From Ktedonobacterales bacterium (GTDB lineage Bacteria; Chloroflexota; Ktedonobacteria; Ktedonobacterales; JADMIN01): a stretch of 34,847 nt of DNA. How positions within the stretch are numbered: position 1 is the first letter of the stretch; each line of letters starts with the position of its first letter. The stretch covers positions 1-34,847 of the forward strand of contig JANWHL010000087.1 in assembly GCA_025450405.1 (NCBI GenBank). The letters are read 5' to 3'. The notes beneath the pieces are model-generated. The model searched no databases. It was not told the DNA's origin and saw nothing but the letters and a program-made list of their open reading frames with translations. A program made the position numbers and the translations under genes. Shown here piece by piece: positions 1 to 7,611 of the stretch.

Positions 1-402
1 GAGCTGCGCGCCAGTGGGGCGACCACCGTCGCGTTCCGTCCCGCGCGCGATGCCTGCCCGGCCTGTCGCGCCGCGGCGGGCGTCTATGCGCTGGCGGCCG
101 CGCCCAAAATTCCGGTGCCTGATTGTATGTACGCGCACGGTTGCCGCTGCCTTTACGCGGCCGCCACCAGTGGCGCTGACCCGGATGCGAGGGCGGGTGA
201 CAGGATGCCGTCCGGGGTTCTTGAGGCGGAGCCAGACACCACACAGGCGAAGGCCAACGACCGCCCGTGGTACCGACCGCGCGCGCCGCGACCACACGGT
301 CCGCGCTGGGATCGGGACCCAGCGACGGGCATCGTCATCCCACCCGCACCTCCGCCGCGCGCGCCGCGCCGCGGCTCGCGTCCGCGGCGGAAGGGCGGGT
401 GA
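1..402 (+). CDS. C-terminal part of a CPxC...CxC (zinc-knuckle-like) protein, partial at 5' end
   Basis: The frame is open from the first base of the window and ends at TGA 400-402, so only the last 133 residues are present. They contain a Cys pair CPAC (partial residues 19-22) followed about 20 residues later by DCMYAHGCRC (Cys 42, 48, 50). CPxC plus a Cys-rich GCRCxY end is typical of small structural zinc-binding modules at the end of otherwise variable proteins. The tail after it is Pro/Arg-rich and probably disordered. The stop lies 1 nt before the ATG of the next gene, which suggests co-transcription. The catalytic part, if any, lies outside the window, so I assign no function. The Cys pattern is seen; zinc binding is inferred. 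Confidence 0.6.
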   Translation, partial: ELRASGATTVAFRPARDACPACRAAAGVYALAAAPKIPVPDCMYAHGCRCLYAAATSGADPDARAGDRMPSGVLEAEPDTTQAKANDRPWYRPRAPRPHGPRWDRDPATGIVIPPAPPPRAPRRGSRPRRKGG

Positions 403-403
403 C

Positions 404-943
404 ATGCAGGGCGGTTCGATGCGGACGATGCCCCGGCGCCCGCTGATTGGCGTCATGGGCGGTGGCGACGACGCGACACCGGCTGAGTGCGGGCTGGCCG
501 AGGAGTTCGGCCGCCTGGCCGCGGCGGCTGGCTGGGTGCTGCTCTGCGGCGGCCGCCCGGTCGGGATCATGGAGGCGGCGGCGCGAGGCGCTCACGCGGC
601 CGGTGGTCTGACGATCGGTGTGCTGCCTGGTCGCGAGGATCGGCCGGGCGAGGTCTCGGCCCATCTGGACATCGCCATTCTCACCGGGATGGGCGACGCG
701 CGCAACGCCATCAACGCGCTTTCCAGCCGCGTGGTGGTGGCGTGCCCCGGCGGCCCCGGCACGGTCTCGGAGATCGCGCTGGCGCTGAAATGCGGGCGCC
801 CCGTCGTGCTGCTGGGGTGGGACGCGCCGGTGACCGTGTTCGCGCGCCAGGTGGCCCAGGGCCGGCTGCGTGTGGCGTGGACGTCGGCCGAGGCGCGGGA
901 CCAAGTGGCGGCTCTAGTCGCCGATGTCACCGCCGCACCGTGA
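404..943 (+). CDS. LOG-like / TIGR00725-type nucleotide-binding protein
   Basis: A 179-aa single-domain Rossmann-like protein of the SLOG/LOG superfamily, which includes cytokinin riboside monophosphate phosphoribohydrolases and molybdenum-cofactor carrier-like proteins. The sequence shows an early MGGG turn after the first strand, then CGGRPVGIMEAAARGA (equivalent to the family GGxxGxMxAxxxGA motif) and PGGPGTVSEIALALKCGRPV (equivalent to PGGxGTxxE, with the Glu present). This resembles the shorter TIGR00725 group more than the classical LOG enzymes, so activity on cytokinin nucleotides should not be assumed. ATG 404 has a purine-rich GGAAGGG about 9 nt upstream and almost touches the preceding stop. 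ATG 419 is an alternative. The substrate is unknown. Confidence 0.72.
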   Translation: MQGGSMRTMPRRPLIGVMGGGDDATPAECGLAEEFGRLAAAAGWVLLCGGRPVGIMEAAARGAHAAGGLTIGVLPGREDRPGEVSAHLDIAILTGMGDARNAINALSSRVVVACPGGPGTVSEIALALKCGRPVVLLGWDAPVTVFARQVAQGRLRVAWTSAEARDQVAALVADVTAAP

Positions 944-947
944 GCGG

Positions 948-1082
948 TTACTTGGGTTCGATCTTGGCGGTCACGGTGTAGCGCGCGGGGTCGTACGCGT
1001 CGCCGAGGATGAGGTAGCCACGTGCTTCGAGCGGCTTGTCGCGCCCGCACTTCGTGCATCGCTTGGTCGAGGAAGAGTCCAG
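948..1082 (-). other. Possible small-ORF remnant with a CxxC knuckle
   Basis: On the minus strand 44 sense codons end at TAA 948-950 and read like real protein: KRCTKCGRDKPLEARGYL, then a hydrophobic and charged stretch ending in KIEPK. The frame is closed by TGA directly upstream and contains no ATG, GTG or TTG; CTG 1082 is the only near-start. An ATG at 1086 lies one frame away. It may be the end of a broken gene or a frameshifted small zinc-ribbon protein. It could also be chance. Confidence 0.3.
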
Positions 1083-1186
1083 TCATCGCGAGACCGCGGC
1101 AAGGCGTATCGTCACAAGGCCGAAGACCAACACAAATGGCGCCCCGGGTGGGCGCCAGACATTGGACGATATCGACGGATGGGTCT

Positions 1187-1262
1187 TGGTGCCAAGGGGC
1201 GGGATCGAACCGCCGACACCGGCATTTTCAGTGCCGTGCTCTACCAACTGAGCTACCTTGGC
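1187..1262 (-). tRNA. tRNA-Phe (anticodon GAA), CCA encoded
   Basis: The minus strand folds into a complete cloverleaf. The acceptor stem is GCCAAGG with CCUUGGC. The D-arm region is UAGCUCAGUUGGUAGAGCA. The anticodon stem CGGCA/UGCCG encloses loop CUGAAAA with anticodon GAA. The T-arm is GGCGG-UUCGAUC-CCGCC, the discriminator is A, and CCA is encoded at plus positions 1187-1189. All stems pair perfectly by eye. A good promoter lies 28-57 bp upstream. Confidence 0.97.
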
Positions 1263-1290
1263 GCAACTTGGCCCCACCGGGACCCGTTGA

Positions 1291-1319
1291 AGTGTACCAT
1301 TCGACACGCCGCGCGTCAA
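1291..1319 (-). promoter_or_regulatory. Sigma-70-type promoter of tRNA-Phe
   Basis: On the minus strand there is TTGACG (-35, plus 1314-1319), a 17-bp spacer, and TACACT (-10, plus 1291-1296) preceded by TGG, an extended -10. The start would fall near 1284, about 22 bp before the mature tRNA end. This is the best consensus match in the window. Confidence 0.8.
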
Positions 1320-1373
1320 CCGCGACGTTGCCTTGGTTGCTCTCGCCGCCCTGGCGTGGCCCGCACTATGCTG

Positions 1374-1431
1374 ATCTGGCGCAATACGGTATACTCGGTC
1401 TCATCTGGCGCAATACGGTATACTCGGTCTC
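1374..1431. repeat. Perfect 29-bp tandem duplication carrying GGTATACTC
   Basis: Bases 1374-1402 and 1403-1431 are identical. Each begins ATCTGGCGCAATACGG and ends GGTATACTCGGTCTC. The unit lies in the leader of the first GH130 gene. Exact identity implies a recent duplication or selection. Confidence 0.9.
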
Positions 1432-1489
1432 GGCAAGCTGAGGTATACTCGTTCCGGTGGACGCGCATCCGGGGGGCCGCGGTATACTC
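1388..1489 (+). promoter_or_regulatory. Array of four GGTATACTC motifs upstream of the first GH130 gene
   Basis: GGTATACTC occurs at 1388-1396, 1417-1425, 1442-1450 and 1481-1489, with start-to-start spacings of 29, 25 and 39 bp. Only the first two belong to the exact tandem duplication; the others sit in different flanks, so the motif itself is conserved. Each contains TATACT, a good -10 hexamer, and the palindrome GTATAC. The array could be stacked promoters or operator half-sites. No -35 matches precede the copies at standard spacing. Confidence 0.55.
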
Positions 1490-1559
1490 AGGCGGCGCCC
1501 GCGGCCGCGAGGTCTGGCGTATGCGGGCATTGGTGCCCGCCCGCGCGGAAGGGGGTAGC

Positions 1560-2798
1560 ATGGCTATCTCGCACGGCCCAGATCATGCCTGGTCTCAGCC
1601 GCGCGGCGGATCGCCGCTGGGTGAGACGCACGCGCCCGCGAAACGCGACGCCGCGCCGCCCTTCGCGGTGACCCGGCTGGGCGCGATCATGCGGCGCGCG
1701 CCGGGCGACCCACACGAGGCCTGGGGTGTGCTGAATCCAGGGTGCGTGCGCGGACGCGATGGCGAGCTGTATCTCTTCCCGCAGGTCGTCGCCGAGGGGA
1801 ATTATTCGCGCATTGGCCGCGCGCGTGTCCGGTTCGACGGCCAGGGCAATCCGATGGATGTCGAGCGCCTGGGCACCGCGCTCGAGCCCACGGAGCGCTA
1901 TGAGCGCGCGGCACGCTGGCGCGGCGGTGTGGAGGACGCGCGCGTCACCTACGTGCCCGCGCTCGACCGCTATGTGATGGTCTACACCGCGTGCGGGCTC
2001 CTCGGCGACCGGATCGCCGTGGCGATGTCCAGTGACCTGCGGACCTGGGAGCGTGTGGGCCTCGCGCATTTCGCGCCCGAGCGCGGGATCGATTGGAACG
2101 CCCACGCCGATGGCGACGGCACCATTTTCCCCGAGCCGGTCGCCGCTCCGGACGGACGCCCGGCGGTGGCGCTCATCCATCGTCCCCGGTTCCTCGTGCA
2201 CCACGCGGACGGAACCGTGAAGCGGGTGCTGCCCGAGGGCGTGCGTGATCCACGCGGCTCACTGTGGATCTCGTACATCGACCTGGAGGCGGCGCGCCAC
2301 GACAACTCCGCGCTGCGACGCTTTGGCCAGCATCAGCCGCTGGCCGCGCCCGAGGCGACCTGGGAGCGTGTGCGGCTGGGGGCGTTGGCACCACCGCTGC
2401 TGACACACCTGGGATGGCTGCTCGTCTACACTGGGGTTGGGGGCGAGGCGCACCGGGTGACGGCGCGCGACCCGGCGCAGAAGCGGCTGGTCGCCTCTGC
2501 CGGGGTGATGGTGCTCGACCGCGTCGATCCACGGCGCATGCTTTACCGGTCGCCGGAGCCAATCCTGGAACCTCTTACCAGGGAGGAGCGCGAAGGCGGG
2601 CCAGGCGCCTTCCGCAACCTGGTTGTCCCCGCCGGACTCGATCCGCGCTCGCCACCCGCGCCGGGGGCGCGGGTGGACCTGTACTACGGCATGGCCGAGA
2701 GCGCCGGTGTCGGGTGGCTCACGCTGCCCACCGCCCTGCCCGACGCGTTACGGGGCGCGGCAGCCCGCGACGGGGCCGGTTCGCAGGCGGCGCTCTGA
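1560..2798 (+). CDS. GH130-family glycosidase/phosphorylase, copy A (divergent active site)
   Basis: A 412-aa five-bladed beta-propeller protein of glycoside hydrolase family 130, whose members phosphorolyse or hydrolyse beta-mannosides. Family-type stretches seen are VTRLGAIM, GVLNPGCVRGRDGELYLFP, VAEGNYSRIG, VERLGTALEP, FPEP, ALIHRP, LLTHLGWLLVY and LYYGMAE. The usual EDPR motif, whose Asp is generally taken as the general acid, reads EDAR (Asp 126). The stretch that is NKDA in copy B reads DGDG here (Gly 185 replaces the Lys), so a likely phosphate-binding Lys is missing; this fits a hydrolase or altered function better than a phosphorylase (inference). ATG 1560 follows GGGGG at a proper distance. 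No signal peptide is visible, so it is probably cytoplasmic. About 45 extra N-terminal residues precede the domain. Confidence 0.85.
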   Translation: MAISHGPDHAWSQPRGGSPLGETHAPAKRDAAPPFAVTRLGAIMRRAPGDPHEAWGVLNPGCVRGRDGELYLFPQVVAEGNYSRIGRARVRFDGQGNPMDVERLGTALEPTERYERAARWRGGVEDARVTYVPALDRYVMVYTACGLLGDRIAVAMSSDLRTWERVGLAHFAPERGIDWNAHADGDGTIFPEPVAAPDGRPAVALIHRPRFLVHHADGTVKRVLPEGVRDPRGSLWISYIDLEAARHDNSALRRFGQHQPLAAPEATWERVRLGALAPPLLTHLGWLLVYTGVGGEAHRVTARDPAQKRLVASAGVMVLDRVDPRRMLYRSPEPILEPLTREEREGGPGAFRNLVVPAGLDPRSPPAPGARVDLYYGMAESAGVGWLTLPTALPDALRGAAARDGAGSQAAL

Positions 2799-2931
2799 CC
2801 GAGCATGCGCCCTGACCGAGCGTTCTCCCTGATGCGATCATGCGGCGGCGTATCCAGTACTAGATGCGTGGACGAACGGGCTATGGGCGTGGGACCTTCG
2901 CGGTCGCGGGAATGAGAATCTTGGCGGCATG

Positions 2932-2959
2932 TTGCCAGACGCCCATCCGTTCGTATGAT
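2932..2959 (+). promoter_or_regulatory. Promoter of the second GH130 gene
   Basis: TTGCCA (2932-2937), a 16-bp spacer and TATGAT (2954-2959), each matching the sigma-70 consensus at five of six positions. The start would be near 2966, leaving a leader of about 158 nt before GTG 3124. This suggests copy B is transcribed independently of copy A. I see no gene in the rest of 2799-3123, only a short direct repeat of CTGACCGAGC near 2796-2820. Confidence 0.6.
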
Positions 2960-3123
2960 TTTAGTAAGAGCGACTCGCGGGGGACGCGACGGCGCGGAAC
3001 TCCCTGGGAACCTCGGCACATGGCGGCGGGCGGGTACAGCGGCGTACCGCGCGCATCCCCGCGGCTGGCCGTGCACCTACGCACCGTATGTTCTGTCGTA
3101 GCGCTGGCCGGAGGGATGAAGTC

Positions 3124-4236
3124 GTGTACGCACCGCAGCCCGAGCGAGACCCGTTTGCCATCACGCGCCTGGGCGTCATCATGCGGCCACGCCCGGACAA
3201 CCCCCAAGAGGAATGGGGGGCGCTGAATCCGGCCTGCGCGCGCGGTCGTGATGGCCAGCTCTATCTCTTCCCGCGCATCGTCGCCGAGGGCAATTATTCG
3301 CGCATCGCCATCGCGCGCGTCGTCTTCGACGGCGACGGCAATCCATCCGGGGTGGAGCGCCTGGGGATCGCGCTGGAGCCGCGAGAGCCCTACGAGCAGA
3401 CACCGCGCTGGGGCGGCGGGGTGGAGGACCCACGCGTCACCTACATCCCGCTGCTGGACGCCTACGTGATGACGTACACGGCGCTCAATAAGCTCGGGCC
3501 ACGGATCGCGCTGGCGGTCTCGCGCGACCTCTTCCACTGGGCACGCCTGGGCATCGTGGACTTCGCGCCCGACGACGGCATCGACTGGAACGAATACCAC
3601 AACAAGGACGCGGTGGTCTTCCCCGAGCCTGTCATGGGACCCGAGGGCCGTCCGATGCTCGCATTGATCCACCGGCCGAATTACCTGGTCTCGCACCATG
3701 ACGGCGTGGTGGAACGGCGGGTACCGCCCGGCGTGCGCGACGAGCGCGAATCGCTGTGGATCTCCTATGCGGACCCGCTGGCGGCGCGCCAAGACATCGG
3801 CGCGCTGACGCGCTTTGGACAGCATCGCCAGCTGGCTGTTCCCGAAGCCCGCTGGGAGAACGTGAAGATCGGCGCGGGCGCGCCTCCCTTGCTCACCCAT
3901 CTGGGCTGGCTCCTCATCTACCATGGCGTGTTCGGTGAGATCCACGCGGTCTCGCCCGAGGATCCGCACCAGCGGCATTTGATCTACAGCGCCGGGGCGA
4001 TGGTCCTCGATCGCGCGGACCCACGGCGAATCCTCTACCGCTCCAAGGAGCCGATCCTCGAGCCCGCGACCGACGAGGAGCGCCAGGGCGTGGTGGACAA
4101 CGTGGTGTTCCCGTGCGGGCTCGACCCTCGGACACCGCCCGCCCCCGGGTCGCGCGTGGACGTCTACTATGGCATGGCCGACACGCTGGTGGGCGCTGGG
4201 CGGATCACGCTCCCCGCCGGACTGCCTGATCGCTAG
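3124..4236 (+). CDS. GH130-family beta-mannoside phosphorylase/hydrolase, copy B
   Basis: A 370-aa GH130 propeller that aligns with the upstream gene end to end, roughly 60 percent identical by eye. It keeps the canonical EDPR (Asp 102, Arg 104) and an NKDAVVFPEP stretch with Lys 161, plus ALIHRP. These are the positions that in characterised GH130 phosphorylases hold the acid and the phosphate, so this copy may be a true mannosyl phosphorylase releasing mannose 1-phosphate. That would fit the phosphomannomutase-type gene at 16784. GTG 3124 is chosen because GGAGGG (3110-3115) lies 8 nt upstream; the in-frame ATG 3088 lacks such a site and would add residues not seen in the family. No signal peptide. 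The exact linkage specificity cannot be read from the sequence. Confidence 0.87.
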   Translation: MYAPQPERDPFAITRLGVIMRPRPDNPQEEWGALNPACARGRDGQLYLFPRIVAEGNYSRIAIARVVFDGDGNPSGVERLGIALEPREPYEQTPRWGGGVEDPRVTYIPLLDAYVMTYTALNKLGPRIALAVSRDLFHWARLGIVDFAPDDGIDWNEYHNKDAVVFPEPVMGPEGRPMLALIHRPNYLVSHHDGVVERRVPPGVRDERESLWISYADPLAARQDIGALTRFGQHRQLAVPEARWENVKIGAGAPPLLTHLGWLLIYHGVFGEIHAVSPEDPHQRHLIYSAGAMVLDRADPRRILYRSKEPILEPATDEERQGVVDNVVFPCGLDPRTPPAPGSRVDVYYGMADTLVGAGRITLPAGLPDR

Positions 4237-4322
4237 CGCCACGGTGCGGGGGGCACCCATGCCCTCCGCTGCTTCTCATCCCCCGTCCGGCGCCGTGCTG
4301 GCCCCTCGCGACCACAGTCGGG

Positions 4323-4328
4323 TATAAT
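4323..4328 (+). promoter_or_regulatory. TATAAT -10 box upstream of the phosphorylase-like gene
   Basis: A perfect TATAAT in the context GGGTATAATGG lies 60 bp before GTG 4388. No clear -35 is seen at 16-18 bp. The same GTATAATG context recurs upstream of 22508 and 26160. Confidence 0.5.
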
Positions 4329-4387
4329 GGCCGCGACCCGGCGCGATGCGCGCCGTGAGGCGCGCGGGGGATAGAGGGGTAGGGCCA

Positions 4388-6274
4388 GTGGCCGAGACAA
4401 AGAGTGGACAATTGGGCGGCTCCGGGCCGCTGGAATCGGTGACTGGCGAGCTGTCGTCCGAGGGCAAGCACGAGGCTGGCAAGCGCGAAGTCGAGATGTA
4501 CATCCGCACCTACCAGACGCTGCTCCGCAGCTCTGGAGAGGTCGGACTCAAGGCGCTCATCCAGGCGCATTACAACATCGATTCGGTCCTCCATCCCGCG
4601 GCGCGCGCCACCGACCCGGACATGTCCGCCTTCATCTACGCGATGCTGCGCGTGCCGCCCGCCATTCTGCATGCCTCGCGGGTGCTCCTGGGGCAATCGG
4701 AGGAGATCTTCACGCAGGCGGGCTTCGCGGTCGAGCAGTGGCAGGCCGTCACGGCGCCGGCCCGGCGCCGGAAGTGGTTCTACGACGGCAAGACAACCGT
4801 CGCCGCGTACATCGCCAGCGTCAGCGACACCGACGACATCGTGCCCACCCTCGTCGCGCTCCAGATCGAGTGGAACAAGTTTCACTGGCTGCTGAACACG
4901 GACCCCACCACTATGCAACTCCTCGAGAGCCGCGTGGAGCGGTCTTCACCCGTCTACGCCGAGATCACCAAGGTGGTGCGTGAGCGGCTGCATGTGACGC
5001 CTGAGGACTGGCGCCGGCTGGAGCTGATGTGGGGCGACCAGATGTGGAACAGTCTGCTGGCCATCGGCAAGGAGCGTAAGAACTTCACACTGCGCATGCT
5101 CGGCGGCTCGCACGTCGGCTTTGTCCGCGCCACGCGCAAGTGGTGGGCGCCGGTCAACAAGCTCATGGAGGACCTGCGCCTGGGCCGCCGGCCGGTCTAT
5201 TTCGTCTCGAGCAACACCCACGGCCTGGTCAACCTGCTCTCGGGCACGGCGTCGCGCCGCCAGGACGAGCTGACGCGCTTCGCCAGTGGCAGCACCGACA
5301 CGCTGCTGACCGAGGAGTACAAGAAGATCAAAGACGGGCGCGCCCCGGGCAACTGGCAGAACTTTCTCTACTACGCGGCCCGCGAATACCAGCGCTCCAC
5401 GGCGGGGCAGGGGTTCGCGCGCAGCAAGCCGGTGGAGGAGCAGGAGCGCGGCATCTGGTCGCTGGGCGCGCGCCACGGGCTGGAGCTGGATGTCCAGGTG
5501 ATTGACCTGGCCAAGCTGCACGCCGATGACCTGGACCCGCGCGTGCGCATGCCGGGGAGCGAGCGCATTGCCGAGAGCCATGGGGTCATCGTCAACATCG
5601 ATTATCCGCTGGGCATGGCGGCGTACCGGGTGCTGCGCGAGGTGCTGGAGAATCTGGCTCAGGTGAAGGGGATCTACATCCTCGGCAAGGCCGCGACCCT
5701 GAACGGCAGCATCGGCGACGTGATGATTTCGAACGTCATCCTCGACGAACACAGCCAGAACACGTACTGGCTGGACAACTGCTTCGGCGTCGGCGATGTC
5801 AACCGCAACCTGGTCTTCGGAGCCGTGCTCGATAATCAGCGCGCGGTCTCCACCAAGGGCACGTTCCTGCAAAACCGCGCATACCTGGACTTCTACTATC
5901 GCGCCAACTACAGCGTGGTGGAGATGGAGGCGGGGCCGTATCTCGACGCGGTGTACGAGAGCCTCTACATGACGCGCTATCCAACGGGTGAGAACATCAA
6001 CTTCGCCAAACTGCCCTTCGACCTGGGCATCCTGCACTACGCCTCGGATACTCCGTATACGCGCGGCAAGAACCTGGGCGCGGGCAGTCTTTCGTACTAC
6101 GGGATGGACTCGACCTACGCCGCGACAATCGCCATCACGCGCCGCGTGCTGGAGCACGAGCTAGGCGCGCTCCGGGGCGACGCCGTAGCGCGGGCGGAGG
6201 CGCTGCGCATGCGCCGCTCGGTGGCGGACGGCCGGCAGCAGCCGGCGCCGGCATCCGGCCTGGCGCGCGGTTAG
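4388..6274 (+). CDS. Large protein with nucleoside-phosphorylase-like C-terminal half (probably DUF6909)
   Basis: A 628-aa soluble protein. Residues 35-270 are mostly helical. Near 275 a Rossmann-type strand reads RPVYFVSSNTHGLVNLLSG. The second half has hallmarks of the nucleoside phosphorylase-I fold: SHGVIVNIDYPLG (397-409), NGSIGDVMISNVILDE (G443, D444), VVEMEAGPYLDA (E512-M513-E514, like the MExE-type ribose-binding motif) and HYASDTPYTRG (D554, like the SD that protonates the base). I believe this is the DUF6909 family but cannot confirm it. Phosphorylase or nucleosidase activity is inference. GTG 4388 follows a GAGGGG-type ribosome site. The 3' end converges on clpS with 19 bp between. 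Possible pathway link: ribose 1-phosphate to DeoB at 15322. Confidence 0.65.
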   Translation: MAETKSGQLGGSGPLESVTGELSSEGKHEAGKREVEMYIRTYQTLLRSSGEVGLKALIQAHYNIDSVLHPAARATDPDMSAFIYAMLRVPPAILHASRVLLGQSEEIFTQAGFAVEQWQAVTAPARRRKWFYDGKTTVAAYIASVSDTDDIVPTLVALQIEWNKFHWLLNTDPTTMQLLESRVERSSPVYAEITKVVRERLHVTPEDWRRLELMWGDQMWNSLLAIGKERKNFTLRMLGGSHVGFVRATRKWWAPVNKLMEDLRLGRRPVYFVSSNTHGLVNLLSGTASRRQDELTRFASGSTDTLLTEEYKKIKDGRAPGNWQNFLYYAAREYQRSTAGQGFARSKPVEEQERGIWSLGARHGLELDVQVIDLAKLHADDLDPRVRMPGSERIAESHGVIVNIDYPLGMAAYRVLREVLENLAQVKGIYILGKAATLNGSIGDVMISNVILDEHSQNTYWLDNCFGVGDVNRNLVFGAVLDNQRAVSTKGTFLQNRAYLDFYYRANYSVVEMEAGPYLDAVYESLYMTRYPTGENINFAKLPFDLGILHYASDTPYTRGKNLGAGSLSYYGMDSTYAATIAITRRVLEHELGALRGDAVARAEALRMRRSVADGRQQPAPASGLARG

Positions 6275-6293
6275 TTCACAGCGCGGGGCGGGC

Positions 6294-6650
6294 TCACAGC
6301 GGCTCGATGGCGCTGGTGAGGCCGCGGCGCTCCAGGCCCTCGCGATAGAACTCCGCCGTCTCGCGCGGGCAGGTGATGACCTCGGCCACGCCGGTGGTGT
6401 GCGCCGCGCGCATCACCTGGATGGCGCGCTCGATCGAGAGCCGCGGCACAATGCGCAGCAGGGCGATGACCACGTGTTCCATGGTGTTGTGGTCGTCGTT
6501 GTAGAGCAGGACGCGATAGTGGGGCAACTGGCGGAGCGCCAGCCGAACCTCTTCGTCGGTGCGCGGCGCCACCGGCTGGGCGTCCCACGGCGAGCGGCCC
6601 AGACCAGAGCGGTCGCTCAGATTGTCGCCCCAACGGTCGAAGTTGGGCAT
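6294..6650 (-). CDS. clpS: ATP-dependent Clp protease adaptor ClpS
   Basis: A 118-aa protein with the ClpS fold signature: YRVLLYNDDHNTMEHVV (46-61; the NDD...TM segment that binds N-degrons and the Clp N-domain), then LLRIVPRLSIERAIQVM, a conserved H in AAHTTGVAEV, and the CPRETAEFYREGLERRGL end. ClpS delivers proteins with destabilising N-termini to ClpA/ClpC. The first 40 residues are a flexible, poorly conserved extension, as usual. ATG 6650 is preceded by a G-rich GGGGGGTG. No clpA, clpC or clpP is present in the window, but a double Clp N-domain protein lies at 23644-24210. Family assignment is firm. Confidence 0.93.
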   Translation of the reverse strand: MPNFDRWGDNLSDRSGLGRSPWDAQPVAPRTDEEVRLALRQLPHYRVLLYNDDHNTMEHVVIALLRIVPRLSIERAIQVMRAAHTTGVAEVITCPRETAEFYREGLERRGLTSAIEPL

Positions 6651-6997
6651 GGCACCCCCCGAATCTCCCGGCGCGCGCCCCGGGCGCCGCGCATCCGCGC
6701 GGTGCGCCGCGCGGCCATCCCGGCGGAAACCCGCCGCACTTTACGCCCGCCCGGACAGTGCACACCGCTATCCGTGCCACTATAGACGTAACGACGGGAG
6801 GGATCGCCACACTCGCCGCTCCGATGGCCCACTGACCGGGACCCCTTGCGTGTCGTCCTCACGCGAAACGAGCGCCCGAGGGTCCGAACGCGGAAGGGCA
6901 CGCTGGCACGAGTGGTGCGGCCGGATCACACCGTGGGGTGCTTGCGGCGGCCGCGACGGCGCGGCCCCTCGCGCCCCGAAAGGAGTGAAACGCGGAA
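6651..6997. other. Intergenic, divergent between clpS and the YciE/YciF-like gene
   Basis: There is no convincing gene in these 347 bases. The sequence is very GC-rich. ACTATAGA near 6778-6785 could give a weak -10 on either strand, but I find no matching -35. The Shine-Dalgarno AGGAG for the downstream gene is at 6981-6985. Confidence 0.5.
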
Positions 6998-7525
6998 ATG
7001 GCAGTGCGGAACGCGACCGATCTCTTCCTGACCGAACTTGGCGATATGTACAGCGCGGAGCGGCAGATCACGAAGATACTGCCCCAACTCGCCGGCGAGA
7101 GCGCCGATGCCGAGGTCAAAAGCGCCTTCGAGATGCACTTGCGCCAGACGCAACAGCACATTCAGAACCTCGACCAGTGTTTCAGCCTCCTGGGCACCCA
7201 GCCGCCGAATGTGGACTGCGAGGCGGTGAAGGGGCTCAAGAAGGAGCACGAGACCTTCAAGAAGGAGAATCCCCCGGAGGACATCCTGACCATGTTCGAT
7301 CTTGGCGCCGCGCTGAAGACCGAACATTATGAGATCGCCTCCTACACCGGCCTGATCGGCATGGCGCGCCTGATGGGCCAGACCCAGGTCGTCAACCTCC
7401 TGGAGCAAAACCTCAATCAGGAGAAGGAGATGGCCCAGAAAGCCGAGCAGCTCTCGCGCCAGCTCGGCCAACGGCTGGCGGGCCCGCCCCCACAGTCGCG
7501 CGCGGGCCAGCAGCCGACCGCATAG
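6998..7525 (+). CDS. YciE/YciF ferroxidase-family protein (DUF892, ferritin-like)
   Basis: A 175-aa four-helix-bundle protein. Family signatures are LTELGDMYSAERQI (15-24), FEMHLRQTQQHI (44-55) and KTEHYEIASYTGLIGMARLMG (108-128), with a final ENLNQEKE-like helix (seen as EQNLNQEKEM). Candidate di-iron ligands are Glu 21, Glu 45/His 47, Glu 109/His 110/Glu 112 and Glu 143. The family is linked to stress and general starvation responses in other bacteria; its exact reaction is poorly defined. AGGAG lies 12 nt upstream of ATG. The C-terminal 25 residues are low-complexity Pro/Gln/Arg. It is followed by a strong inverted repeat. Confidence 0.9.
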   Translation: MAVRNATDLFLTELGDMYSAERQITKILPQLAGESADAEVKSAFEMHLRQTQQHIQNLDQCFSLLGTQPPNVDCEAVKGLKKEHETFKKENPPEDILTMFDLGAALKTEHYEIASYTGLIGMARLMGQTQVVNLLEQNLNQEKEMAQKAEQLSRQLGQRLAGPPPQSRAGQQPTA

Positions 7526-7552
7526 CTGGCGCTCCGCGAGATGGAGGTACGT

Positions 7553-7583
7553 CCCCCGTGGGTGGATGGTCCACCCGCGGGGG
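7553..7583. terminator. GC hairpin between convergent genes
   Basis: CCCCCGTGGGTGGA (7553-7566), loop TGG, then TCCACCCGCGGGGG (7570-7583): a 14-bp stem with a single wobble pair. It sits between the ends of the DUF892 gene (plus) and the VKOR-like gene (minus), so it probably terminates both. No U-tract follows. Confidence 0.65.
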
Positions 7584-7611
7584 CTGATTCATGTCTCCCA
7601 GGCGTGGCCCG

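Noticed and set aside
924..1559. N-terminal extension of the first GH130 protein through the tRNA and the repeat array
   Set aside because: The frame is open by chance; it would run across tRNA-Phe and the promoter-like repeats. ATG 1560 has a proper ribosome site.
3088..3123. ATG 3088 as start of the second GH130 gene
   Set aside because: No ribosome site precedes it and the extra 12 residues do not look like the family; GTG 3124 has GGAGGG at 8 nt.
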